From DASRRB01 sp036732755 (lineage in GTDB: Bacteria > Planctomycetota > B15-G4 > SIAN01): DNA of 64,000 bases. Where the stretch lies: NCBI GenBank assembly GCA_036732755.1, contig DAINBU010000009.1, positions 8,099 through 72,098 on the forward strand, read 5' to 3'. A program made the translations under genes and the position numbers. The stretch's first letter is position 1. Every line of letters begins with the position of its first letter. The notes under the pieces are model-generated. The model was not told the origin of the DNA. It ran no database searches and saw only the letters and a list, made by a program, of their open reading frames with translations. Shown one piece after another: positions 7,951-16,662 of the stretch.

Positions 7951-9070
7951 CGGAGCCTCCGGCGGCGGCGGCGATCGCGCGCGCCTGGCCTTCGGTGCCG
8001 TTGCGGCCGTTCACGACGTGGCCGAGACCCATCCGCTCGAGCACGATGGTGGCGAGCTCCTCCGCCTGCGTGCGTGCGTTGCGGGCGACGCAGCCGGCCT
8101 GCTCCTCCACCAGCCGCGCCGCCGCGGCGTTGTCGGTTGCCGGGCCGGTGATCGCGGTCGCGTCGATGGCGTAGCGGTCGCGCAGGAGCTGCACGCCTCC
8201 CCACGCCGCGACCGGGTCGGACGCTGCGAGCACGACGGCGGAGAAGCTCGAGCGGATCTCCGGCTGCGAGAGGATCTCGTTCACGCCGTAGAGGCCGAGC
8301 AGGCCATCGCCGAGCTCGAGCACGATCGCGTCGGGCTTCTCGCGCGCGAGGTGGGTCAGGATGGTGCGCGCCGCCTGCGGCGCGGTGGCCGGCGTCGTCG
8401 TCACGATGCCGAGGTCGGTGAAGACCAGCACCTTGCGGGCTCCGGCGTCCTCCATCGAGAGGATGTCGCGGCGCAGCGAGACGCCGGTCGTCTTGCCGGC
8501 GACGACCTTCAGGCCGCGATGGGTGAACGACTGCACCAGGCTGCACGCGGCGGCCGTCTTGCCGGCGTTCATGCAGGAGCCGACGATCGCGACCACCGGG
8601 ATGCCGCGCACGTCGAGCTGTTCTTCAATGGGCAGCGCGCCCTGCGTGATGTGGGCCGGGACGCCGATGCGCTCGCCCAGGAACGGGAAGTGGAGCACCT
8701 GGCCCAGGAGCTCGACGACGAACGGGACGCCGAGGTCGGGCGAGCCGCCGTCGTGCACGCCGATCACGCCGCCGAGGTTCAGGAGGTTCAGCTTGTCGCC
8801 GACCTTCGCCTCGCTCGGCACGTGGCCGGAGTAGCCGAAGAGCGCCTTGCGGTGGCCGAGCGCGCCCGCGATCACGTCGCCCGGCTTCACCTGGCTGAAG
8901 CGGCCCGACGGCAGCTCGAGCGTGTTGTAGGTGCTCTTGCTGGTCAGCACGCGCGCCGCGACCACGCTGCCTTCGACGGCCGAGATCTCGGCGCCGACGC
9001 GGACTTCCCGCGGCAGCCGGCAATTGAGCGTGACCGAACCGATCTTGTCGAGCAGGATCGTCTTCATCAT
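7940..9070 (-). CDS. P-loop NTPase of unknown function in the arginine operon
   Basis: A 376-residue protein between argG and argC, coupled at both ends: its ATG at 9070 overlaps the argG stop as ATGA, and its stop overlaps the argC start. Residues 1-150 form a beta-rich domain with PGDVIAGALGHRKALFGYSG (63-82) and a Gly-rich LNLGGVIGVHDGG segment. From 157 comes a SIMIBI-like P-loop domain with Walker A GSCMNAGKT at 164-172 and an acidic LELGDGLLGLYGV segment later. It resembles MobB/dethiobiotin-synthase/DUF1611-type NTPases only in fold features. I do not recognise a characterised family. The coupling argues for a role in arginine synthesis or its control. Confidence 0.8.
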   Translation of the reverse strand: MMKTILLDKIGSVTLNCRLPREVRVGAEISAVEGSVVAARVLTSKSTYNTLELPSGRFSQVKPGDVIAGALGHRKALFGYSGHVPSEAKVGDKLNLLNLGGVIGVHDGGSPDLGVPFVVELLGQVLHFPFLGERIGVPAHITQGALPIEEQLDVRGIPVVAIVGSCMNAGKTAAACSLVQSFTHRGLKVVAGKTTGVSLRRDILSMEDAGARKVLVFTDLGIVTTTPATAPQAARTILTHLAREKPDAIVLELGDGLLGLYGVNEILSQPEIRSSFSAVVLAASDPVAAWGGVQLLRDRYAIDATAITGPATDNAAAARLVEEQAGCVARNARTQAEELATIVLERMGLGHVVNGRNGTEGQARAIAAAAGGSDDL

Positions 9071-10308
9071 CGAACTTGCGTCCTGAAAGTGTCGTTGCGC
9101 GGCGCGCCGCCGCTGCGGCCGGCGCGCGCGTGGAGTTCCGAGGGCAGCGCGAGGATGCGGCTGAAGCCGGCCGCGTCGGCCGGCGTCCACTCCCCCACCG
9201 CCTCGCCGTAGACCGCCCTGCTCGCCGTCTTGAGCGAGAAGGGCGAGCTCACGCCCGTCACGAACGGTGCGCCTGGGCGGAGCGTGAGCTTCACCTCGCC
9301 CGTGACGCGTTCTTGCGAATGGAGCAGCAGCGCCTCGGCGTCGCGCGCGGCCGGCTCGAGCGACTGGCCCTCGTGGACCCAGTCGCCGTACTGGCTCGCG
9401 ACCGCCTCCTTCAGGCGCAGCTGCCGCTGCGTCAGCACCAGCTTCTCGAGCTCGCGGTGCGCGGCGATCAGCACGTGCGCCGCCGGCGCCTCGAAGGCGA
9501 CGCGCCCTTTCATGCCCAGGATCGTGTCGCCGAGGTGGATGCCGCGGCCGATCCCGTACGGCGCGGCGAGCTGGTCGACCTTCTCGATCAGCGCGACCGG
9601 GTCGAGCTTCTGGCCGTCGACGGCGACCGGGACGCCGCGCTCGAAGGCGATGGTGTGCGGCTCGGCGGCACGCGGCTTCTCGAAGGCGCCCCGCGTCAGC
9701 ACCCACGCCGACTCGGGGATCGACTCGAGCGTGTCGGTCGTCTCCTTGCCGCCGATCGTCACGCCCCATAGTCCGCGGTTGACGGAGTAGAGGGCGCGCT
9801 CGGCGGAGACCTCGATGCCGAGCTTCCTCAGGTAATCGGCCTCGTGCTGGCGGGAGAAGCCTTCGTCGCGGACCGGCGCCAGGATCGCGAGCTCGGGCGC
9901 GAGCGTGCGCAGCGCGATCTCGAACCGGACCTGGTCGTTGCCGGCCGCGGTGCAGCCGTGCGCGATCGCCTTCGCGCCGAGCTGGCGCGCCGTCTCGGCG
10001 ACCTTGCGCGCCTGCAGGCCGCGCTCGGCGCCGACGCAGAGCGGGTAGACGCCGCCGCGCAGCACGTTCCCGGCGATCAGGTGGCGGATCGTCTCGTCGA
10101 AGAACTCGGCGCGCGCGTCGATGCAGTGGTGCGCGACCGCGCCGAGCTGCTTCGACTTGGCGGCAAGGCGCGCGCGCTCGGCGTCGTCGAGCCCGCCCGT
10201 GTCGACGATCACGGTGATCACGGCGCGGCCGTGCTTCTCCTTGAGCCACGGCACGCAGAACGACGTGTCGAGGCCGCCGGAGAAGGCGAGCACGATCGGT
10301 TCGGCCAT
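9067..10308 (-). CDS. argG: Argininosuccinate synthase
   Basis: The 413-residue enzyme joins citrulline and aspartate with ATP. The N-terminal PP-loop AFSGGLDTS is at residues 8-16; further family motifs are HGCTAAGNDQVRFE and GRGIHLGDTILGMKGRV. The start at 10308 is chosen because the canonical MAEPIVLAFSGG begins there and GGAAGGAG lies upstream in the leader; the longer open frame reads through the untranslated leader. It is the first gene of the operon and overlaps the next gene by four bases. argH, argF and argJ are not in the window. Confidence 0.96.
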   Translation of the reverse strand: MAEPIVLAFSGGLDTSFCVPWLKEKHGRAVITVIVDTGGLDDAERARLAAKSKQLGAVAHHCIDARAEFFDETIRHLIAGNVLRGGVYPLCVGAERGLQARKVAETARQLGAKAIAHGCTAAGNDQVRFEIALRTLAPELAILAPVRDEGFSRQHEADYLRKLGIEVSAERALYSVNRGLWGVTIGGKETTDTLESIPESAWVLTRGAFEKPRAAEPHTIAFERGVPVAVDGQKLDPVALIEKVDQLAAPYGIGRGIHLGDTILGMKGRVAFEAPAAHVLIAAHRELEKLVLTQRQLRLKEAVASQYGDWVHEGQSLEPAARDAEALLLHSQERVTGEVKLTLRPGAPFVTGVSSPFSLKTASRAVYGEAVGEWTPADAAGFSRILALPSELHARAGRSGGAPRNDTFRTQVR

Positions 10309-10357
10309 CGTCTTCGAGGTCTCCTTCCGCCATCCGGGACGGGTCGCGCCGAGCTGT

Positions 10358-10437
10358 GCTTCCCCCGGGGAAGCCCGCTGCGGCGCCGAAAAAGAACTCT
10401 CCCCGGGGCGGCTGCATCCTGGACGCTGAGCCAGGAT
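10358..10437 (-). promoter_or_regulatory. Structured 5' leader of argG with stem-loops
   Basis: On the argG strand the leader carries ATCCTGG-8 nt-CCAGGAT (10416-10437) and, closer to the gene, GCTTCCCC/GGGGAAGC (10358-10374), with further CCCC/GGGG complementarity between them. The segments could form alternative pairings. The layout suggests an RNA-level control element or simply a stable leader; no known riboswitch class was recognised. Confidence 0.4.
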
Positions 10438-10461
10438 CAGCCCCTCGGGGAGTTGCGCAGG

Positions 10462-10490
10462 AATATGCTTGTATCGGCATTTCCATGCAA
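10462..10490 (-). promoter_or_regulatory. Candidate argG operon promoter
   Basis: On the minus strand TTGCAT (10490-10485) and CATATT (10467-10462) are separated by 17 bases. The -10 matches four of six consensus positions and the -35 three. Its AT-richness stands out from the surrounding sequence. Predicted transcription would give a leader of about 145 bases. Confidence 0.4.
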
Positions 10491-10492
10491 GA

Positions 10493-10510
10493 AGGAATTC
10501 CGAAATTCCT
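10493..10510. promoter_or_regulatory. 18-bp dyad, candidate operator upstream of argG
   Basis: AGGAATTCCGAAATTCCT is palindromic at 16 of 18 positions and sits three bases upstream of the candidate -35 of argG. It has the size of an ARG box, but the half-site spacing differs from the E. coli consensus, so ArgR binding is only a guess. A second GGAATTC lies at 10519-10525. Confidence 0.4.
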
Positions 10511-10625
10511 CGGCGCCTGGAATTCATCGCCCCCGGATCGGAGGCGCGCGCGGCGCGAAATGCGTCCAGTCGGCGCGATGGAGCGAGAGGGGCGGCATGC
10601 GGCCGCCCGTTGCGAGGGAGGAAGC

Positions 10626-13163
10626 TTGGCTGAGCTGCGCCGGACCGCCGTCGTCCCTGGAATCCCCCGGATCGCCCGCGTCCTGTCGTCGGGTGCCGTC
10701 GCGCTCGCCGCGTGCGCCGCCGCCGCCGCGCAGGCCGCCGCCGGCGACGCGCTCGCGAAGCAGCCGGTCGCGTCGATCGAGCTGGTCTGCCTCGAGCACC
10801 TCGACCTCGGCTTCACTGCGTCGCCGCAGGAGGTGACGCGCTTCCAGAAGGACCACCTCGACCACGCGATCCGGCTTTGCGAGGAGCGCCCCGACTTCCG
10901 CTGGACCGTCGAGTCGCGCTTCCAGGTCGAGGAGTGGCTCGCGCGCACCGAGGAGCGCGACCACGGCCGCCTCGTCGCGCTGGTGAAGGCGGGCCGCATC
11001 GAGATCGGCGGCGCGCTCGCGAACTTCCACACCGGCGTCATGGACGAGACGCTGCTGATGTGCGCCTTCGACGGCGCCGCGGCGTTGCGCGCTCGGCTCG
11101 GCATCGAGATCGAGTGCGCCGTGCAGGACGACGTGCCCGGGTTCGCGGCGCTGCTGCCCGCGGCGCTCAAGCGCGGCGGCATCTCCTACTTCCTCGCCGG
11201 CGTGAACACCTCCTTCGGCGGCGGGACGTCGCTCGCGCCCGGCAAGGTGCCGTTCTGGTGGCAGGCGCGCGACGGCGAGCGCGTCCTCACCTGGGTCGCG
11301 CCGGGCAGCTACGTCGAGGCCGAGAACTGGGGGCTCGGCGTCTGGTCGCCCGACGGCGACGCCGAGACGAAGGTCCCGCTGCGCCTCGCCGAGTGGGTGG
11401 CCGCCGGCTACGCGCGCCCGCGCCTGCTCGTGATGGCGTCGACCGGCGACAACGGCGATCCCGAGGCGGCGCTCTCGATCGTGCGCAAGGTCGACGCCTG
11501 GAACAAGCGCCACGCGCGCCCGAAGGTCCGCTTCACGACGCCGGGCGCGTTCCTCGCCTCGCTCGTGAACGAGGCGGGCGCCGACGCCTTCCCGATCTAC
11601 CGCGGTGACTGGTCGGGCCACTGGGAGTCGGTCAAGGCGACCGGGCCGGCGGCGACGGCGCTGTTCCGCGCGGCGCAGGCGCTGCTGCCGGCCGCCGAGT
11701 CGCTCGCGGCGCGCGCGCAGCGCGAGCTGCAGATGCCGGCGCGCCGCCACGACCTCGACGACGCGCTGCGCAAGCTGCTCCTCTTCGCCGAGCACTCGCA
11801 GCCGGGCGGCGTCGGCTGGCCCAAGCTCACCACCAAGGCGCAGGTCGAGGCCGCAAACCACTTCAGCTACGCACTCGCCTTCGACGCGCACGCGACCGTG
11901 CGCGGCGTGCTGCAGCAGACGCTCGCGCGCTATGCCGACGTCGAGCGGGGGCGCGGCGCGGGCGTCGTCGTGTTCAATCCGCTGCCGTTCGCGCGTGGCG
12001 GCCTCGTCGAGGTGACCTTCGCCGAGGAGACGCTGAAGCACCCCTTCCAGCTCCTCGCGCCCGACGGCCGCGTCGTCGACTTCGAGATCGACGCCGAGCC
12101 GCGGCGCGTGCGCTTCCTCGCCAGCGAGGTCGCGCCGTTCGGGATCGCGAAGTATTCGCTGCAGCCGTGCGCCGCCGTCACCGCGCCGCCCGAGTCGGGC
12201 GACGGCACGAAGGCGACGCGCGACCCGCCGCGGCTGCTCGTCGCGCGCACCGGCCGCGTGACGTCGATCACCGAGACGCGCGATCCGGTGCGGCCGCTCG
12301 ACTGGATCGACCACCGCGGCCCGTGGTCGCTCGGCGACCTGGCGTGGATGCGCTCGTTCGCCGCGGGCGGCGACCTGCGCCGCGTCGACGCGCAGTCGCT
12401 CGCCCTGCCCGGCGCCCCCATCGACGTCGAAGACCTCGCCGCCGCCCTCCCCGTCGAGCGCGCCGGCGACGTGACCGACGAATGGCGCGTCGACTGGCCC
12501 GGCGCGCCGCGCCGCGAGGTCCGCTACCGCCGCCTCTGCGGCGAGCGCGCGCTCGAGATGCGCGTGCGCGTCGACGTCGCCGCGCTCGAGCGGCTGCACG
12601 CAGTCGAAGAGGGCGGCGATCCGGCGCGCCTCTTCCTGCCGCTGCCGCTCTTCGAGCCCGCCTCGCTCCCCGGCAAGCCGAGCGCGATGCAGCTCTCCTG
12701 GACCACCTCGGCCGGCGTTCAGAGCGACGCCGACTTCCTGCCGGGCGGCCGCTCGCGCCGCCGCGTGACGAGCGGCGGCCTGCGCATCGTGCTCACCGTC
12801 CCGCAGGAGGAGGGGTCGCGCGACCCCGCCGCGCCCGCCTCGACATACGAGGCGACGGTGCTCCTGCGCGAGCCGTTCGAGTTCGAGCTCGATCCGCCGG
12901 CGTGGCTCGGCGCGCCGCTCGACCCGGTGCGGCCGCTCCTCTGGATCCACCTCTTCGACCGCGCCCGCGTCGGCGAGACGCGCGACCTCGGCCGCGTCGA
13001 GTTCGAGCGGCTCGAGCCGGCGTCCGACGACCTGCGCGAGTTCTCGCTCGAGCTCACGATCCGTCCGCTCGGCGGCACCGCCGACGCCACCAGCGACGAG
13101 GAACTCCTGCGGCGGGCGGCGGCCTTCCGGACGCCGCTGCTCGGCGTCGAGTGCGCGCGCTAG
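10626..13163 (+). CDS. Secreted glycoside hydrolase family 38-like alpha-mannosidase
   Basis: The product has a signal peptide (ARVLSSGAVALAACAAAAAQAAA) followed by a GH38-type catalytic domain. VCLEHLDLGFTASP gives the family's metal-binding His-x-Asp, and QDDVPGFAALLPAALKRGG corresponds to the nucleophile region. Downstream all-beta domains extend to residue 845. GH38 enzymes cleave alpha-mannosides; export implies glycan breakdown outside the cytoplasm. The TTG at 10626 is proposed as start because GGGAGGAA lies directly before it and it places the signal peptide correctly; ATGs at 10560 and 10578 are alternatives. It converges on the next gene with one base between stops. Confidence 0.8.
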   Translation: MAELRRTAVVPGIPRIARVLSSGAVALAACAAAAAQAAAGDALAKQPVASIELVCLEHLDLGFTASPQEVTRFQKDHLDHAIRLCEERPDFRWTVESRFQVEEWLARTEERDHGRLVALVKAGRIEIGGALANFHTGVMDETLLMCAFDGAAALRARLGIEIECAVQDDVPGFAALLPAALKRGGISYFLAGVNTSFGGGTSLAPGKVPFWWQARDGERVLTWVAPGSYVEAENWGLGVWSPDGDAETKVPLRLAEWVAAGYARPRLLVMASTGDNGDPEAALSIVRKVDAWNKRHARPKVRFTTPGAFLASLVNEAGADAFPIYRGDWSGHWESVKATGPAATALFRAAQALLPAAESLAARAQRELQMPARRHDLDDALRKLLLFAEHSQPGGVGWPKLTTKAQVEAANHFSYALAFDAHATVRGVLQQTLARYADVERGRGAGVVVFNPLPFARGGLVEVTFAEETLKHPFQLLAPDGRVVDFEIDAEPRRVRFLASEVAPFGIAKYSLQPCAAVTAPPESGDGTKATRDPPRLLVARTGRVTSITETRDPVRPLDWIDHRGPWSLGDLAWMRSFAAGGDLRRVDAQSLALPGAPIDVEDLAAALPVERAGDVTDEWRVDWPGAPRREVRYRRLCGERALEMRVRVDVAALERLHAVEEGGDPARLFLPLPLFEPASLPGKPSAMQLSWTTSAGVQSDADFLPGGRSRRRVTSGGLRIVLTVPQEEGSRDPAAPASTYEATVLLREPFEFELDPPAWLGAPLDPVRPLLWIHLFDRARVGETRDLGRVEFERLEPASDDLREFSLELTIRPLGGTADATSDEELLRRAAAFRTPLLGVECAR

Positions 13164-13164
13164 G

Positions 13165-16100
13165 TCAACGCGACCCCGGCGCGAGCTCGCACTCGACCAC
13201 CTGGTCGGCGACGGCGTCGACCGTGGCGCTCGCGCCCTCTCTCGGGTCGCCGTCGGCCACGACGAGGTAGCGGCCGGCGAGGAGACCGTCGAAGCGACAG
13301 CGGCCCGACGCGTCGGTCGCGGCGCGGCGGTGCGCGGCGGCGCGATCGGGCAGCGGGCCGATGCAGGTGACGCGGTGGCGCGCCCTCGGGCCGGCGTCCG
13401 CCATCGGCACGCTCGCCTCGATCACCGCGAGATGGTCGAGGTGCAGCTCGAGCGTCGCGTTCTCGCCGGCGCCGAGCCGCAACGCGCGCTCGCCCGGGGG
13501 CTGGCGAGGGTCGCCGACGACGACGCGCAGCTCGTCGGAGGGGAGGCGCAGGAATTCGGCGGCGCCGGCGCCATCGCTGCGCGCGCGGAATTCGAGGCGG
13601 CCAGCCGGTGCACGCTCGCCGTCGCCGACGCCGTCGCCGTCGTCGCCAGGGCCGAAGACGCGGACGTCGAGGTCGGCGAGCGGCCGGCCGCCGTCGCCCG
13701 GCCCGCGCAGGAGCACCATCAGGCGCGCGGCGCGCTCGAGGCGCAGCTCGAGCGGCGGCGCCGCCACCGACGCAACGTGGACCACGGCGCGCCGGTCGGC
13801 GCAGCCGGGTGAAGAGGAGTGCACGACCCAGTCGCCGACCGGCACGCCATGGAACGTGAAGCCGCCGTCGTCGCGCGCGCGCACTTGCGCGAGCGCGTGC
13901 CCGTCGGCCGACGCGAGCGCGACCGCGGCGGCGAGCGGCGCGCCGTCGGGGCCGACGACCCGGCCCTCGAGCGTCCCCCCTTCGACCGCGAGCGCGACCT
14001 CCGCCTCGCAGGCGGGCAGGACGAGCTCGGCAGAAGCAGCCGCAATGATCGCGACGCCGCGCAGGTTGGCCGCGAGCTCCACGCGGTAGCCCCCCGGCGC
14101 GAGCGCCCCGAGCGCGAAGGCGCCGCTCGGCTCGACCGCCGCGCGCGCGTGGAACGGCGCCGGCGCCTCCTCGTCCGAGGTGACGTAGACGTTCAATGCA
14201 TCGAGCGGAATCGTGAGGCCGCGCGCGTCGACCCGACCGCGCAGCACGCCGCGTCCCGCCGACGAGAGTTCGACGAGCGACGTCTCACCCGCATGCACAG
14301 TGACGCGACGCCCGAGGTATCCGTCGCTCTGGTGCGTCTCGAAGAGGGTCGCGCCGTCGAAGAGCTCGACGATCCAGTCCCCAGGGTCGAGACCGCCGAA
14401 GCGGAAGCGGCCGCCCCGGTCGGGCGCGAGCCCCCACCCGATCTCAGTGCCGGGACGTCGGATCCAGAGGAAGCAGGTCGAGTCGGCGAAGCGCCACGGC
14501 ACGCGCACGACGCCCTCGATCGCACCGCCCTCGGCAAGCACGAGGTCGCGCGGAAAGTCGGAGGGCGAGAGTTCGAGGAACGGGTGGCGCGCTCCGTCCG
14601 CCGTCGTGACGACGAGCGCGAAGCCGCGCGGCGGCGCCGCCAGCGTGAAGGCCCCGGTCGCGTCGCAGGCGGCCTTCGCCGTGCCCTCGTTGATGCGCCA
14701 GTCGCCGTCGCTCGCCGCGAGCGCGAGCTCGACCGTCGCGCCGGCGCACGCGGCCCCGTTCTCGGCGCGAACGCGTCCGGTGATCGCCGCCGCCGGCTCG
14801 AGGAGGATCGGCTCGCACGCAAGCGTGGCGCCGGCGACGACGGTGACCGCGCGGCGCGCCGGCGCGAAGCCGTTCGCTTCGACGAGCAGCTCCGCCGGTC
14901 CGGGCCAGAGGTCGGTCAGCTCGAAGCGCCCGCCCGCGTCGGCGACGACCCGCGGCTCCGCTTCGAGATGCCGCTGTTCGACGCGCGACGCCGCGACCGG
15001 GAGGCAGCGCAGCCGGAACTTCTCGACCGGTGCGCGCGCCGCCGCGTCGGTCTCCACTGCTCGCGCGAGCACGACGCCGGTCAGCGTGCCGTTGCGCGGA
15101 AGCACGATGCGCACGTCGTCGAGCGGCGCGCGCAGCGCATCCCGCCGCCACCGCCGGTGGCCGGCGAGCGTCGCCGTCACCGTGAGCGGCACGTCGGCCG
15201 CGACCCAGTACATCCACCAGCGGCCGCCGTCCTGCGCGCGCATCGCCCCGACCTCGATGCGGTCGCGGTCGTCGAAGACGTCGACGAGCGCGCCGTCGAG
15301 CGGCGTCCCGAGATCGTCGACCACCGACCCGGCGAGCTTCGCCTCCTCGTCCAACACGACGTCGAAGCGCGGCGAATGGAACGGTTCGAGGTCGAGGCGC
15401 AGCCGGCGCCGTCCGAAGCCCTTGCGCGTCGCGATCAACTCGATCGGCCCGGCGGGACAGACCGCGAGCTCGAAGGCGCCGTCCGCGCCGCTCGTCGTGC
15501 GCGCCGTCTCGCTGAAGGGGAACCAGCCGCGCACTTGCACTGAGACGAGCGCGCCTTCGATGCCGCGGCCGTCGCGCTGCCGCACGCGCCCGCTCCCCTT
15601 CCTGCCGTCGAAGAGGCGGACGGTGCGCGGCCCCGCCTGGGGCACGAGGTCGCCGCAATGGTGCAGCGCGAAGCCGTCGGCGACGGCGGTCAGCTCCGTG
15701 ACCTCCTGGAAGTCGAGCGCCTCGCTCACGAAGCGCCCGCCCGGACCGGTGCGCAGGACGACGCCGCGCAGGAGCTGGCGCATGCGCTCCCACGCGTTCG
15801 AGGTCTCGCGCTCGGCGCTGAGGAAGGGGCGGACGCAGAGGCGTGCATTCGCGACCGGTTCCTCCGACCAGCCGCGCACGACGAAACCTTCGAGCCGCTG
15901 CGCCGGATGGAGCGTCAGTGTGAGGGGGCGGCCGCGCTGCGCCTCGAGATCGAAGAACGCGACTGCCACGCCGAAGCCGCCCGCCTTCGCGACGAGCAGC
16001 CCGCTCTCCTCGAGGCCGTGCGGCAGCACGGCGTCGCCGTGCTCATCGGTCTTGGTGCGCTCGAAGTCGTGGTCGTCGAGGAACTGGTCGGGGTCGAAGT

Positions 16101-16521
16101 CCGATTCGTCGGCGAGCAGGAGCTCCGATTCGGGGACGATCCAGAGCGAGGCGTCGGCGATCCCGCCGGAGTCGGCGACACCCTGTTCCGCGCGCCGCAC
16201 GCGGACGGCGAGCGCGACGTCGCGCTTCATGCGCGTGCGCGTGGGCGCGACCAACTCCGTACCCGTCGACGCCGCCGACCCCGACTCGCCCTCCCGCTTC
16301 GGTGCGGCGCGCCCGTCACCGCCTTCGATCGGGAGAGTCGCGTCCTCCGGCGTCGGCGCCGCCGCCTCGGACGGCGGCGCGCCTACGGTCGCCACGGTCG
16401 CGGCGGGCGTGGACCCGGCGGAGGGGGATCGCTCATGCCGAGATCCTGACCCGGCGAACCAGATCGTTGCGCCGAGCAGAGCCACACCCGCCGCGACCGC
16501 GGCTCCCGTACGTCTCTGCAT
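13165..16521 (-). CDS. Giant membrane-anchored carboxypeptidase-regulatory-like repeat protein
   Basis: The 1118-residue product starts with a positively charged N-terminus and one hydrophobic segment (residues 7-24, AAVAAGVALLGATIWFAG), so it is exported or anchored with a short cytoplasmic tail. A low-complexity linker to about residue 80 is followed by many beta-sandwich repeats of the CarboxypepD_reg/Big type. Recognisable repeat phrases include GRGIEGALVSVQVRG, GSVVDDLGTPLDGALVDV, GRVVGPDGAPLAAAVALASA and GRFELTDLWPGPAELLVEA. No enzymatic domain was seen. The same architecture forms the C-terminal part of the sigma chimera at 25117-28131, so this may be a related surface or signalling protein without the sigma module. 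Confidence 0.78.
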   Translation of the reverse strand: MQRRTGAAVAAGVALLGATIWFAGSGSRHERSPSAGSTPAATVATVGAPPSEAAAPTPEDATLPIEGGDGRAAPKREGESGSAASTGTELVAPTRTRMKRDVALAVRVRRAEQGVADSGGIADASLWIVPESELLLADESDFDPDQFLDDHDFERTKTDEHGDAVLPHGLEESGLLVAKAGGFGVAVAFFDLEAQRGRPLTLTLHPAQRLEGFVVRGWSEEPVANARLCVRPFLSAERETSNAWERMRQLLRGVVLRTGPGGRFVSEALDFQEVTELTAVADGFALHHCGDLVPQAGPRTVRLFDGRKGSGRVRQRDGRGIEGALVSVQVRGWFPFSETARTTSGADGAFELAVCPAGPIELIATRKGFGRRRLRLDLEPFHSPRFDVVLDEEAKLAGSVVDDLGTPLDGALVDVFDDRDRIEVGAMRAQDGGRWWMYWVAADVPLTVTATLAGHRRWRRDALRAPLDDVRIVLPRNGTLTGVVLARAVETDAAARAPVEKFRLRCLPVAASRVEQRHLEAEPRVVADAGGRFELTDLWPGPAELLVEANGFAPARRAVTVVAGATLACEPILLEPAAAITGRVRAENGAACAGATVELALAASDGDWRINEGTAKAACDATGAFTLAAPPRGFALVVTTADGARHPFLELSPSDFPRDLVLAEGGAIEGVVRVPWRFADSTCFLWIRRPGTEIGWGLAPDRGGRFRFGGLDPGDWIVELFDGATLFETHQSDGYLGRRVTVHAGETSLVELSSAGRGVLRGRVDARGLTIPLDALNVYVTSDEEAPAPFHARAAVEPSGAFALGALAPGGYRVELAANLRGVAIIAAASAELVLPACEAEVALAVEGGTLEGRVVGPDGAPLAAAVALASADGHALAQVRARDDGGFTFHGVPVGDWVVHSSSPGCADRRAVVHVASVAAPPLELRLERAARLMVLLRGPGDGGRPLADLDVRVFGPGDDGDGVGDGERAPAGRLEFRARSDGAGAAEFLRLPSDELRVVVGDPRQPPGERALRLGAGENATLELHLDHLAVIEASVPMADAGPRARHRVTCIGPLPDRAAAHRRAATDASGRCRFDGLLAGRYLVVADGDPREGASATVDAVADQVVECELAPGSR

Positions 16522-16662
16522 GCACTCCTCCCGAGCAGCCTCGCTCGAACGGCGGCGATCGAGCCGCGATCACGCCCGTTCGATCGGAAGCGCTGTGGGG
16601 AGGAAATGCCGCCCGTTCGGCGACATCACGCACGCTTCGGGAATCGCGCGAAACGTCCGCGG

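Larger units (their letters stand above)
10309..10625. promoter_or_regulatory. Divergent control region between argG and the GH38 gene
   Basis: About 317 bases with an AT-rich island at 10460-10530 in an otherwise GC-rich sequence. It contains a candidate minus-strand promoter, an 18-bp dyad, and inverted repeats in what would be the argG leader. These are listed separately. No ORF in it looks coding. Confidence 0.6.

Noticed and set aside
10426..10439. TGATCCTGGCTCAG on the minus strand, identical to part of the 16S rRNA 5' end primer site
   Set aside because: Only about 14 bases match and no 16S sequence follows. The match lies in a hairpin of the argG leader, so it is coincidence.
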